From: Trichoplax sp. H2
Lineage: Eukaryota; Placozoa; Uniplacotomia; Trichoplacea
DNA length: 64,000 nt
Direction of reading: 5' to 3'
NCBI GenBank assembly: GCA_003344405.1
Contig: NOWV01000209.1
Coordinates: forward strand, 62,001 to 126,000
Positions 41,001 through 52,980 of the stretch are shown one piece after another. Under the pieces are notes generated by a model. The model was not told the origin of the DNA. It did not search any database and saw only the letters and a program-made list of their open reading frames with translations. Each line of letters starts with the position of its first letter. Position 1 is the stretch's first letter. Position numbers and translations under genes: made by a program.

Positions 41001-44000
41001 AGCTACAATAATTTGGTCAGCAGAAAAATCGAGTCCATCATAGCGTTTATGGAAGCTAGCGATAGCATTACGTAATTGCTCAATACCTATTGAAAGAGAT
41101 AGCCAGTTGTAATTTATTTGAAATTGATTCTATAATTATTAGACATGAGCGATTTTATGATACAAATTTGATCAGACTGAATACAAAAATCCTATCGAAG
41201 TTAAGGTATCACACAGCTAATAACGACATTGATTGAATAATTATAAGATCCTGGCTAAGTTATAATTACTTTGCATACGCGCCCAATAGAAGAATGGATA
41301 AAGTAGCTGAGAATACTATAGTAACCGACGACTCTGACAATAATATAATCCTTGCCAACTTGTAATTACCTTGAATGTGCATGTATTAGGAGAATCGAAA
41401 AAGCAATTATGGATACGATAGTAATCGACGATGCTAACCATGCTTGCTAAGTTTAATGGCATGTGCGTATATAGTATGGTAACCTAAGAAGTAGCTGAGA
41501 TTACTACAGTTGCTGACGACGCTGATAATTATATAATGACATTATTTGTGCCAAGTTTACAATTACTTTGCGTACGTGTACACGAAGATGATTTATGAAG
41601 TAGCTTCCAACACTACTGCTAATGATGATGGTTATCCCTTGCCAAGACTCAAGAGATTGCTTTGTGAGCATTTATACGTACTTAGGATAATATAGCTGAG
41701 GATTCTGAGTTATATAACAAAGTCATAATGCTTGCTAAGCTAAGATGACCTAGCATGCGAGTCTATTTCTAATAATACGAGTATTTATTGACACTATATA
41801 TCCTTGAAAAACTTGGATACAGGTCTACAGGCTTGATAATACGAGCAATACCATGCATTACAAGTATCTGCAAAAAATCATATGCTATCTGAAATGATCA
41901 CTTTGAAGTACTCATTGTTGTGCAAGTGTTATTTTCAACCAGATGTAATAAAAACACTTATAGACATGATTAAATCACAGACTAAAAGGTAACTAGTTAC
42001 AGTAGCAGTAAATCTATAAAAATGATGGGAGTCGTTAAGAACAATATTGACTTATTCGTAGTAGAACAGCAGGTGCTTGTTTCAGCAGCAATAAACAGGT
42101 CAGGACAATCAATAGTAAAGCAGTCCAATGAAGATTTTATTACTACTATCTATTCTGGTAGCATTTGATCAAATAAAGTTGGTCAATGCCATTGGCAAGT
42201 AATCAATAACGAATATCATTACCATTTTGCCTAGCCATAAACTATTGTATACGAAGTAATCAAAACACCCTTATGTCAATAATATAGTACCACTTGAGCT
42301 CAGCCTATGAGTTTTAGTCATCAAATGAACTTGAATGCTTTTAATAATAAATATTTCGTGTAAATTGGCGGTATATTGCATCACATTTTAATTTTTTATT
42401 GACCTTTATGCATACGTAAAATCGACAATATGTTTTACTGTACAGTATGTACTGTAGTAGTGTGCGAAAGCCATTATTCTAACTTGTGAAATTAAATCAA
42501 TCGATTTTATTCCTTTTCTGTACAATCCCCCCCCCCAAAAAAATGACAAGAAATTATTCCAAGTCTATCAGCTTAAATAGATTCAATTGCTTAGTCAAGG
42601 TAGATCTCCATTTCTCAATAGTTACAACGCAATATTAGCGAAAGCACATATTGCATCTCCTCTTATTGGTACACTTTATAATTTCCATCCAGTTTTTACA
42701 ATTCAATCAAGCAATGACGTGATTAAAGTTGGTGGACTGAATTTTGAGCTGTTCAAATTCGTATAACTCTTTCTATCCCCATCTATTTTACGATTTCAGT
42801 AGTTAGTTGTATAGAGTCGGTATCCACGCGTACTAAATAAGCTAAATAGTTTGATATTTCGATAGCATTGCCGTGAAAAAATCGTCCCTTACGCGCATGA
42901 TTTAAATAAGCTTGCAGATTGAAAATTTCGATAGCGTTACAGTGGAAAAAATCATCATTTGCACACATGATTTAGGATCAGCTTCACAGCGAAAGAGTAA
43001 ACTTGCAGGGAAATGCTTCATGATTTGCATCTTGTTTTTTTAGTTGAATAATATCATGGATATTCAATTGAATTCTGAGCGAATTATAGGTTAAGTCATT
43101 TATCACATATCATGATCGGTTTATTATAATATAATTTATAATATTATTGGTATCCACCCATGTTGAATAAGCTACATACGTAGATCAAAGTTTACACATG
43201 GTTTAAATAGCGTTTGCAGCAGAAAAGAATCGACATGATGATTACATTCGTACAGTGTATGATTTAGATCAACTTGGACAGCAAGAGTGCAACCTTGCAC
43301 GGAGATGTTTCATGATTTTACATCGATTGCAGTATTATAAGTTCAAAGATATTGTAGATGATGGGGATGATGGAATTCTGAGCCAACTAAAAGTCTAGGC
43401 ATTCATCAAATCACAATCGATTAACAATGAAAAGTCGTAGCAGTTATGACGATAACTAGTCGTGTAAAATTGAAATCGACGTGTACTACCAATATCATGA
43501 CTTGTAAGAAATAAAAACATACAGTAGGTGTAATAAGTTTAAGTGATTTTTAAGGACAAGTCCGCTAGCATGAGACAACCTTGCCAATATCAAGAAATCA
43601 AATATGAATGCTCAACAAATTCAAGTTGAAGTAGTATTTAAGGAGAATTAAAGTAGTATTACAGTAATATTTAAAGTGGTGTTTAAGTCTCTTTCAACAT
43701 TGTAGCACCTATTCTATCATCATCGATTTGATCATATCATGTCGATAGCTAGCCTTATAAAATTGGCTATTGACGCAATTATGCCTACTATGAGTGTCTC
43801 TAATTCGATGTATCTATTATTAATTGAATATTATCCATGACCATCCGTCCACGAATGTACACAGTCTTACTATTGATGAAAATCGATGTAGGTATACTGT
43901 ATTGCATTGCTGCTTCTATGGCTATCTGTGGTCGATCGTTCATCCATTTGGCTTGTATTATTTCTGTTTAGCGAGAAAGAATTGACTACATCAGATTGCA

Positions 44001-45002
44001 TCGCCATTCTTCTTGATTCATTAATGATCATAGGAGTACCCTAGCTATCCGTCCTTTCGATAGTCGAATTATCTCACTATTGATGAGGATCGATTGGTCA
44101 CCCATTCATCCACTGCAGTAACTTGGACTACTCTCTCGATACAATTGAACTTGTATTACTTACATTGTTGATTATGGTAAGACGTGAGAAAGAGTAGGCA
44201 GTACTACATCAGATTGCATCCTCGATCTTCTCGATTGATCCTACGACCACTGCAGGTATCTGTTGTAGATGCAATGATGCAGTCGAACTGTCTTACAGCC
44301 TAGAGGGGCACATCTATGGATGAGGAGCGAACTACACTATGTTGTATCGGCTATCTGTGATCGATTGGTCAATAATGGTCATCCATTTATCCATGGAAAA
44401 TCCATTGCAGTAACTTTGACTACTCTCTCAATACAATTTGATTTGCATTATTTCCGTTCCGGTGAGAGAGTCCACTGCATTCTCGATTGGTCATCTATTT
44501 ATCCATGGAAAATCGATTGCAGTAACTTTGACTACTCTCCCAATACAATTTGATTTGCATTATTTCTGTTCCGGTGAGAGAGTCTACTGCATTCTCGTTC
44601 TACACTAGAATGAGAATATCTCGAAAGCAAATACGAGTACGTCGTCTACTCCACTTGTCTGTCATCGTTGGAGCTCGATACTTGGCCTACAACCCTATCA
44701 TTGCTGTCATGGACGGTTTTTTCACACTATTTGTTCACTCAACTCTACTCTCTCTCTCTCCACTACTGTACTCAAGCAAGATATTCCTTACCAGTAACGG
44801 CCAAATACTGGTTGGCACCAGCATATTGGCTTAACTTTTGGCAAAATTCTTTCATCACAGGAAAGGGCGATTGACCAAATCCGAAGTGATAAATATTCTT
44901 GCCTTCACTAATCATGCGTTTAATCTCTTCATTCAGCTGCAAATTGGATGCTGGTGCGTAATTTCTTAAATCAGCTCGAGTCAGTGGTGGCGACTTGTCC
45001 AT
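38017..45002 (-). CDS. PLP-dependent aminotransferase, class I/II
   Basis: Fold-type I PLP enzyme that transfers amino groups between an amino acid and a 2-oxo acid; substrate not deducible. Thirteen exons, 5' to 3': 45002-44792, 41086-40952, 40812-40685, 40496-40433, 40280-40241, 40035-39945, 39807-39742, 39667-39554, 39416-39334, 38954-38885, 38696-38613, 38305-38230, 38126-38017. All phases agree; 423 aa, normal for the family. Near the N-terminus HFGFGQSPFPV; NPDNPTG at 175-181, with Asn178 expected at the cofactor/substrate; SDEIYG at 205-210 (Asp206 to the pyridine nitrogen, Tyr209 to the PLP oxygen); SGLSKWASLGGWR with Schiff-base Lys237; GGPAFLRP and TVRLCYIDFDG with Arg380 expected to bind the substrate carboxylate. 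All catalytic residues are present, so an active enzyme is expected. No signal peptide is evident. Intron 1 (41087-44791) is unusually long and holds tandem repeats. Confidence 0.95.
41210..41740. repeat. Intronic degenerate tandem repeat, about 115 bp unit
   Basis: In aminotransferase intron 1. Diverged copies share TAAGTTATAATTACTTTGCAT-like, AAGTAGCTGAGAATACTA, GTAATCGACGA and GACAATAATATAAT words. Confidence 0.75.
42780..43340. repeat. Intronic diverged repeat block
   Basis: In aminotransferase intron 1. Copies share TTTCGATAGCATT(A)C-GTG, CATGATTTA-AT-A, CTTGCA-GGA-ATG and TTTCATGATTT. A poly-C/poly-A run (CCCCCCCCC then AAAAAAA) lies just before, at about 42527-42543. Confidence 0.6.
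43840..44602. repeat. Intronic tandem repeat; best pair 112 bp x 2
   Basis: Copies near 44378-44489 and 44490-44602 are almost identical (ATCCATGGAAAATC, GCAGTAACTTTGACTACTCTC, ATTTGATTTGCATTATTTC, GGTGAGAGAGTC). Older diverged copies start near 43840 (GACTACATCAGATTGCATC twice). It lies in aminotransferase intron 1, close to exon 1. Confidence 0.85.
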
Positions 45003-45155
45003 CTTTCCATTAAGATTGGGCGATCTTGTAAACGATGCAAATCAATCAATGAATTAATCCAACACTTCCCAAATGGCGCTGGCCAACATTCAAAGTTATT
45101 TGATGATCAAGCTGCCGACGGATACGATTCTTATAGGCGATGGCCACAGCTGATG

Positions 45156-45270
45156 GCTTGGCCAACGAGGTTTAATGCGCATCCTCCAACACGCCATCGC
45201 CCCCTGTAACTGTAACTTGCAAGGGGCGATGGCGTGTTGGAGGATGCGCATCAAACCTCCTTTGCCAAGC
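45156..45270. repeat. Long hairpin, arms about 48 bp
   Basis: Left arm from GCTTGGCCAACGAGGTTT, with the core TGCGCATCCTCCAACACGCC; the right arm is its near-perfect reverse complement ending CTTTGCCAAGC. Loop of about 18 bp contains TGTAACTGTAACTTGC. The arms are GC-rich compared with surroundings. It lies 155 bp upstream of the aminotransferase start. Confidence 0.93.
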
Positions 45271-45313
45271 TCTAGTCCATACTTCTGTCGTTCGGTATAC
45301 TTGGCGTGAAATG

Positions 45314-46150
45314 GCGTTCATCGTAGAAAGATTGCATAAATGGAGAACTTGCAGTTTCAAAGGGCTGTAAATCATGGATAAAACTGGCATAAATCGAGAT
45401 GTAGCAGTTTCAAAGGGCTGTAAATCATGGATAAAACTGGCATAAATCGAGATGTAGCAGTTTCAAAGGGCTGTAAATCATGGATAAAACTGGCATAAAT
45501 CGAGATTACAGTTGCAGTTTCAAAGGGCTGTAAATCATGGATAAAACTGGCATAAATCGAGATGTAGCAGTTTCAAAGGGTTGTAAATCATGGATAAAAC
45601 TAGCATAAAATTACAGTATAATGTCGTAGAAAGACTGCATAAATCGAGAACTTGCAGTTTAAAAGGGCTGTAAATCATAAATAAAACTGGCATAAATCGA
45701 GATCTTGCAGTTTAAAAGGGCTGTAAATCATGGATAAAACTAGCATAAAATTACAGTATAATGTCGTAGAAAGACCGCTGAAATGGAGAACTTGCAGTTT
45801 CAAAGGGATGTAAATTATGGATAAAACTGGCATAAATCGAGATCTTGCAGTTTCAAAGGGCTGTAAATCATGGATAAAACTAGCATAAAATTACAGTATA
45901 ATGTCGTAGAAAGCTTGCATAAATCGAGATCTTGCAGTTTACAAGGGCTGTAAATCATGGATAAAACTGGCATAAATCGAGAACTTGCAGTTTCAAAGGG
46001 CTGCAAATCATGGATAAAGCTAGCATAAAATTACAGTATAATGTCGTAGAAAGACTGCATAAATGGAGAACTTGCAGTTTAAAAGGGCTGTAAATCATAA
46101 ATAAAACTAGCATAAAATTACAGCATAATGTCGTAGACAGATTGCTGAAA
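45314..46150. repeat. Minisatellite, 53 bp unit with longer composite units
   Basis: Perfect 53 bp period at 45401, 45454 and on (GTAGCAGTTTCAAAGGGCTG, TAAATCATGGATAAAACTGG, CATAAATCGAGAT). Later units insert AAATTACAGTATAATGTCGT-AGAAAG, forming composite periods. Continues to about 46150. Confidence 0.95.
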
Positions 46151-46329
46151 TGGATAACATCTTCTGAAACCAGCTTTAAACTAGGCTATAAAATATCCTT
46201 GAATGTATCATTCCAACTTTATAACATGACTTCATTGATACATTTATTTATATTTATCTAGGCGTATTTCATTGCATAATCAATCCTCTCTCTTCATACG
46301 AATATCGAGTAAATCACTCACAAGGTCCA

Positions 46330-46600
46330 GTATCCAAATTACATATACAATTGACGCTGCCATTTCTTCTAATAATATGATGTTATACATACTGTACGTC
46401 GTAGAGAGTATAGACGATCAGAAAAGTCCATCTCTAACAATCTAGAGTGCATTCAATGAACACTTGCATTTCTTATTATCGATGATATTACATATCATAG
46501 AGAGAGAGAGAGAGATGACCGGTTCAAAATGTACATTTCTAGCCATCTCAAGCGACATCCGCATATTCAATCAATACTGCCATTTGCTATAAAGATAAAG
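46330..46600 (+). repeat. Copy of the upstream flank of the ADAM-like gene
   Basis: Matches 52970-53165: both carry GACGCTGCCATTTCTTCTAAT or a near form, the TATAGACxATxAGAAAAGT stretch, CTAGAGTGCATTCAATGAACAC, and TTCAATCAATACTGCCATTT. It also contains a (GA)n run near 46500. It sits directly before the ADAM pseudogene in the same order as in the parent locus. Confidence 0.8.
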
Positions 46601-46634
46601 ATATTGTTCTGCCTGTTTTCGATCATATCCTAAT

Positions 46635-47115
46635 ACGCAACAGCTATGTGAGGATAACAGAAAGACGTGCTAAAATGGCGAATGTTTAGGGTCTTTATGC
46701 TTACGATAGGGTCGTCAGGTATGCGAGTGTCAAGTGAAGGAGAAATGTTGACCTCGATGCTGTTGGAATGAAAATGCAAAGACTTGTCAAAGTATTTCCG
46801 ACTATTCAAAATATGGAAAGTTGCCTAACATGTACAAGCCAGAAGGAAGCGACTTTAGAAATGGTAGTAAAATTTGCAATTGGGATGGACATTGTATACC
46901 TGCAGTTGGAATTAGAGTTACTGTAGTTTTATCGCTATACTTTTGCCTAAGTTATTGCGGTATTTAGGTAAAGCTCTTTTGGCAGCTATGTTGGTATTCT
47001 TTGTTGCTAGCCTCTTCATTGACTACCTGTTATAAAATGTATCTTTCTTTTCCGTCTTACTGTTTATCATGTCTCTCTGTTTTGGATATTTCCTTAATGA
47101 ATCAATTATTTTACT
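46635..47115 (+). pseudogene. ADAM10-like gene fragment (3' part), broken
   Basis: About 480 bp align base for base with the cysteine-rich to membrane part of the ADAM-like gene (roughly 55592-56050). Shared words include GAAAGACGTGC, CAAGTGAAGGAGAAAT, AAGACTTGTCAAAGTATTTC and ACAAGCCAGAAGGAAGC. Indels and stops break the frame, for example a stop soon after GCGAATGTT and lost cysteine codons. The upstream half of the gene is absent. The preceding 46330-46600 resembles DNA upstream of the intact gene (52970-53160). It is therefore a locus duplication with a large internal deletion rather than a processed copy. Confidence 0.85.
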
Positions 47116-47609
47116 GGTTATTTTAACAGTGTCGCATGTCTGTAACGGTATATTATGCTGGACTGTTTGCAATTAGTATCCAAATTAGCTGCCATTAGCC
47201 TGCTGAGTTAGTTTTGTGCAATATGATAAACGGGTTCATCGGTATCGTATAGTGGAATGATCGATAAAAGGATAAGTTTGAACATTATTTTGCATGGAAG
47301 GCTGTCCAGTATTTCTTTCTTTTTAGTAGTCTTTTAATGTGTTATCATAAGACAAGGTAATGAATTACTAAAATAAGGGTATTCTACGTTATTACGGCTA
47401 TACGATTAAAATGCAGCCAATCCTAAATAAAAAGAGAATTTTTAGCAAGCATACTAGGCGGAGTGTATCAAGTCCCTGGTGCCAACGTTAACGACTAAAA
47501 ATGGAAACACAACGGATAGAAGCCATTGTCAAGATACACTATTTACAGTCATGGACAACTAGAAGAAGACCTGGACTGATCACTCTAGACGCACAGACAC
47601 TTTTGCTCT

Positions 47610-48100
47610 CATCTCGTTCAAATATTATGCCAAACAGTTCGTTATGACAGTACTTTAGCTTGGAGACGATTTATTCATACTAGTGCAAACTCCCGTCGCT
47701 TTACTAACGGTTTACGATAATGTGCTCATTTAACAGAGGTTCAGTAACTTTATATTGGAAACAGTTCTATATAAGATCGTCGATGTTATTGAAATGAGTA
47801 CCAGTGATTGAGAAAACAGACATGGAAAATCCATCCAAAGTAATTATTTTTCAACTATTCCAATATTATGTCAAACGCCTCGTTATGACAGTACTATCCT
47901 ATACTTTAGTATGGAGACGATCGATATTCAATGGACTAATTTTTTCTAAATGAAGATTACGTTGAATCTTATTATCGGTTACTAAGTTCTGCTTGGAAAC
48001 AGTTCTATATAAGATCGTCGATGTTATTGAAATGAGTACCAGTGATTGAGAAAACAGACACGGAAGATCGATCCTAAGTAAATCATTTTTCGATATTGAC
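47610..48100. repeat. Tandem duplication, about 242 bp x 2
   Basis: Copies at about 47610-47858 and 47859-48100 share CGTTATGACAGTACT, TGGAGACGAT, GGAAACAGTTCTATATAAGA and TTGAAATGAGTACCAGTGAT. Confidence 0.88.
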
Positions 48101-48683
48101 GGCCTCATTTGGTCAGAAAAGTCTATCTGTCTTCGAGGAACTGAGCCAGTGACCAAGTTCTGTCTAGCGTACTATACATATACAGTACACTATTTTCACT
48201 ACCCTATTCTGCTTAGAAATGAAACTATAGTACCAAGTAGGAGCAGGATTTCGTGACGGATATCATCCAAAAAATAGAAATAGGACTAAATGGACAGCGA
48301 TGGTTGAGGCCTATCCTTTTTTCGGCCATGCTCCTACACTATTGTACACTAAATGTACAGTCGAGTAATATTATTGATCAGCGTGAGTCGTTTTTTCCTA
48401 GAGTGGATAAAATGAAATAAAAGGATGACATTTCAATCCATTGGACTAACATTTTTTATCGGTACATAGCATCTGAGTCAATGAGATCTTCATCTATCCA
48501 CACGTATGAAATTTGAAAGAATCAGGTCGGCCCAGAGAGATTTTTGAATCTCTGATTGATCTGAAAAGAAAGGACTCTCACTCATATACACAGTACTGTA
48601 CAGGGCACAGTCATCACCCGGTTTAAAAGCGTTTTGATGCCTTTCAAGAAAGGCTTAGAACGATAATGAAGGATGTTAAAGGG

Positions 48684-48712
48684 TTAATTGTCGCCACGTT
48701 TGCGACAATTAA
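48684..48712. repeat. Short perfect hairpin, 11 bp arms
   Basis: TTAATTGTCGC and GCGACAATTAA separated by 7 bases. No T-run follows that would argue for a polymerase III terminator. Confidence 0.7.
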
Positions 48713-49039
48713 GCATGTATGATGTGTTCCAAAAAAAATAGCAGAGTTGAAACGTTAATTTTGGGTTTCTTTTTGCGTACTTAAAAAAATCGCACTATAT
48801 TCCGTGAAATTTCGACAGATTTTGCTAGTAGGTCTACTGAACGTATATCAATAGTGTAGACTGAGTACATTCACCATGGAATTTAGTGATCCTCGCCAAA
48901 TCGCTGCTATTTTTATTCATAAATCGTATATGAATACTGTATTCCAATCGCAGCCATTTTTATTCATCGTATAGGAATACTATATATATATATGTTACGG
49001 CCAAAAGCCGAAGTTTGGTCAATACGCGTAATGACCGGC

Positions 49040-49530
49040 TATATTACTCTAGATGCACCATGGAATTGAGTGGCCCAATGCCGATCGATGCTATTTTTTT
49101 TTCATCGTATATGAATAGTGTATAGGATATATTTGCGCTACTTATAGTCCTGTCCAATCCAATCCCATGGACTGCTCTAAAATTAGTGTAGATGCATCGT
49201 GGAATGGAGTGGTCCATGCTAAATTGCTGCTAGTTTTATGAATCGTACTAGCTCATTTCGCGCCACCTGGCTGGCGCTTGTACTGACATTAACGCGTTGA
49301 CCATTATTTATTGAAACGTTACTCTTCATTTTAATATTAATTCATAGCATGCTATTTGTAATCGTCAAATTTTACCCGTCCAAACCCATGGACTACTGTA
49401 GATGCACCATGGCATTGAATGGTCCATGCTAAATCGCTGCTAGTTTTATGAATCGTACTAGCTCATTTCGCACCACCTGGCTGGCGCTTGTACTGACATT
49501 AACCCATCGACTACTCTAGATGCACCATGG
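49040..49530. repeat. Direct repeat block with 210 bp duplication
   Basis: GATGCACCATGGAATTGA occurs repeatedly (about 49060, 49410, 49520). A stretch from GGTCCATGCTAAAT to GTACTGACATTAAC is present at 49211-49294 and 49421-49504. The repeat includes GCGCCACCTGGCTGGCGC, a small palindrome. Confidence 0.85.
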
Positions 49531-49630
49531 AATTGAATGGTCTAATTATAGTAACTAGTGGTTATCATTTTAATGGTAATTTGGGTGGCGTTATATTAAT
49601 TTTCCTTCATTTTAATTATATTATTTATAG

Positions 49631-49724
49631 TAAAGAATGCGGAAGTCCAGCAGGTTCGCAGTATGCATGCAAAAAATTGTACGGATGTGCATACTGCGAA
49701 CTTGCTGTACTTTCGCATTCTTTA
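49631..49724. repeat. Hairpin, 38 bp arms, pre-miRNA-like size
   Basis: The left arm starts TAAAGAATGCGGAAGTCCAG and the right arm ends CTTTCGCATTCTTTA; about 34 of 38 positions pair. The loop of about 16 bases contains AAAAAATTGTACGG. No coding sense is seen. Confidence 0.92.
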
Positions 49725-50747
49725 TATTGATTTCTATAATTCTATTCATTCTAATATTTGTACAGTAGATGTCATGTTCCAAAACAGACACAGTCCCGTC
49801 ATACAGTACAGTATATTGTAATTGCATCAAGAAAATATTTTAAATTCTTTCTTTTATGCGCCAATCGATCTACAGCATTCCTACTAAAACATTTTAGCAT
49901 TAATTAATAAAGTCTCAACATCTTGATCAAATATTGGTAGCACTATCCTGCGTGAGTATTATTCGTTGAGCTTATTATAATGAACTATTGACATTGATTG
50001 TATAATAGCATCAACCACTCTCATCTAGGATAGTGTAGGTTGTGATATTATACAACACCAGTTGAAATACGATACTACTCTATTGCCATAACAGAAGTAC
50101 TGTATTTGAATGCCATGAACATGACTACATTTGAATTATTGCGCCATCTTTTAATCTATTCTCTACTTTCTTCTTAATATTGTCAAATGGGATTGTAGAT
50201 ATTTTCCTTTCATTCATTATCGAGACTGGCTGCAACTAGAGTTGGCTATGACCTATGGATGAAAACGCATTCAGATAATATTATATCGTAACTCTGAAAT
50301 GTCTCCCCTTCATTCTTATCAACAGTCATAGCAAATGCTAGCCTAACTGCAAATCGATAGCGTACTAACTGAAATGATAGAAAGGAACCGTTATTTCATT
50401 TTATTATATTATAATGAGCAGTCTACTATACAAATATTACAATCATGCCATTTGAGATTCTCCAACATTCTCAATTTGTATTAATAAATTAATGAACTAA
50501 TCCGATTGTAGGAGTGTACTTGCAGTACTACCATTCTTATTCACAAGAACATCCAAAGCCAATTCATACACTTGAGTTACAGTAGTAAAATTACTGTACG
50601 TGTACAGTATAGTATAGCACCAGTGAATTACCAAATCAACAAGTCAGTAATTTATTTTTAATCGGAATTTACTATTGTTAAAAGTAATGAGTCAGCTATT
50701 TATTTATAGTAAAATAATTAACTTAAGCTCATCAGATGGTATAAAAG

Positions 50748-51281
50748 ATGTTGCAATCACTGAAATCGACACAACGTGTAGAATCGGATTTTGTTACTGG
50801 CAGCACTATGGCAAACTATGAATCAAAAATTGTACCATTAACATTAACTGCAAACGATGAACCAGCAATTGTACAATTAACTGTTCAGGAATTTGAAGAC
50901 ACATTAAGAGAAATAGGAAATGGTTACCAATACTATTACATCGGTATCGCAGAATTTCATGATGATCTTGAAACATCATTGAAAATTCGCGGTATAGGAG
51001 ACGGGCATCATTGCGATGGAAAAATGGGTAAGAAACCGAGAGTTATTTATGGCACTGGCAAACTAACCAAAGAACGTGGATGCCAATTGGAATTGAAATC
51101 AATCGAAGAACATCGTAAAAACAAATATTGCTTGAACGAGAAATCCTCTTCCGAGACTACAGCAACACATGTAGTCTGCTATATTCGAGTTTACAATAGC
51201 CAATCTTCAAAACCAATAGAGACGGATAGAAGCTATAATTTCCAGCCAGAAAAATACCCTAGCTACTGTGAACGACTATAA
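50748..51281 (+). CDS. Unrecognised single-exon protein, 177 aa
   Basis: Open frame from ATG 50748 to TAA, far longer than chance frames in this AT-rich DNA. A TATA-like TATAAAAG lies just before the ATG; an alternative start is MANYESK at residue 21. The product looks soluble, with no signal peptide or membrane span. Features include an aromatic stretch QYYYIGIAEFH, a glycine/histidine segment GIGDGHHCDGKMGKKPR, and several scattered cysteines (in HHCDG, RGCQLE, KYCLN, VVCYIR, SYCERL). I do not recognise the family. Codon use and composition look coding (many Glu/Lys, few rare residues). It stands alone between repeats, about 2.7 kb before the ADAM-like gene, and could be a lineage-specific gene or one exon of a longer gene whose other exons I cannot see. 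Confidence 0.55.
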   Translation: MLQSLKSTQRVESDFVTGSTMANYESKIVPLTLTANDEPAIVQLTVQEFEDTLREIGNGYQYYYIGIAEFHDDLETSLKIRGIGDGHHCDGKMGKKPRVIYGTGKLTKERGCQLELKSIEEHRKNKYCLNEKSSSETTATHVVCYIRVYNSQSSKPIETDRSYNFQPEKYPSYCERL

Positions 51282-52980
51282 AACAAAAATTTGTATGACA
51301 GACTAGTTTTCAGCTATTTCAATACTTTCTGACATTTCTATCTTCAAGGTTCATCAATCAGTAATCGTATTTTTATTAATGAACTAATTAAAGCGTCGAT
51401 TTCATCAACTGTAATATTTGATGTAAATCGAACGTCAAATCGTCTACAACTTAGGGCATATGCATCGTGCGTAATATTGCATATTGAGGCATGTATTAGC
51501 AATTTTAGATGTTGAATTGTCGTCTTTGTGTTATTAAAGTAAGATTTTATCCTAGTATCACTACAGCTCTAAATGTCGTTGATAAGCTAATTAATTTACA
51601 CTTGGAACATTTCGTAATCTACTCTTTCTGTTCAAGCTATTTCAAATAAAATAAAGCGTCGGTTTACATAGATCACATTGAAGTCAAAATGAATGAAAAC
51701 TTGGTATTTAGTAATTTATTATTTTATCACATCCTGTGATAAAATATCGTTCTTTTGAAAGTTCGCATTTATGTAAGACTAAGCAAATATCTTCACTCAT
51801 AAAAAGTTCATTCTTGGTAAAATACCTTTAGTCTATAGTCTGCAGGTGTGTGGAGTCTAGTTCTTTTCGTTCTATCCGTTTATTATAATGTATTTTATCG
51901 AACTAGTACATTACACGTTCAAATAAACTGCAATATAATCAGCACAAAGTAATGAATAGATTTTAAAAAATTGCATTCTAAACCACAAATGTTATCTTAT
52001 AAAATTGCATAGAACTACAACATTCGAATATAAAGTGATAATTCATGATGTTATAAAACCGATACAAAATTGCACATCTCATAAAGTCAGCATAAACAAC
52101 AATCAAGTCGTAAAGCCAATATAAAACTCTAAATTACTTATAGCGAGCCTATAAAGTAATTTCTATGAATTTATTGGCTGTAGTAGACTCATGAATCGTC
52201 AAAGAACTTTCTTTAGTACACTAATAATACATCATCTACTTTAAATTGATATCCTACAACAAATTGCATTGCCTATTAATGGCTAAAACATGATAGCAGT
52301 GCTAGAAATTGAGTGAGAGTGCACTGGAAGACTATCGAGACCTTGGATATTCCTAGCACTTGCGATCATATGTCATATGCGACCACCTTCGACTTTCGTT
52401 AGAATATAAAGTCTAAACATGTCTATGAATATGTAATCTACCATGAGATATAGCGTTCAGTTTGTTGTATGACATATGTAATATATGTCGAAACTCTCAA
52501 CTTTCCCTAATCCGTACTTTCATAGTGCTACTACGTCTTACAGATATCAATAAACAAGGCAGGATAAAATGTTCATGAAATTGAATATAGACTCTGTTTA
52601 GTGTCCTTCATTCAGATAGGATACCTCCAACAACGGTGGGTAGTTTACATCACTAACCAAACCCGCATTCTATGCCGTACGAAATGTTTGCTCACATCAT
52701 TCCAATTATTGACACTGGTTATGCTTAATTTATTTATGCTAATATTGTTGAACGCATCCTTCGAACTTTATAGAGAGACTGAATTTATGTCCACCCTTCA
52801 TGGAGCTCGTCAATAACGATACCATATTTGTGCTTATTTTTGGCGATGCTAGTATTTATAGAATTGCTATGGCATGATCCTAAAGAATTAGTACGCTTCA
52901 GTCTATTAATAGTATAGCCTAATAAGAAATAATTATCGCTCAAATAAACAAAAAAATGTTCAAATTACACGTAAAACTTA
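51282..52980. other. Intergenic, no gene seen
   Basis: AT-rich DNA after the orphan reading frame; only short frames without motifs. Confidence 0.55.

Larger units (their letters stand above)
45003..50747. other. Intergenic, repeat rich, one pseudogene
   Basis: Apart from the listed hairpins, minisatellite, ADAM relic and duplications, I see no exon. The promoter of the aminotransferase should lie just above 45002. Confidence 0.55.
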
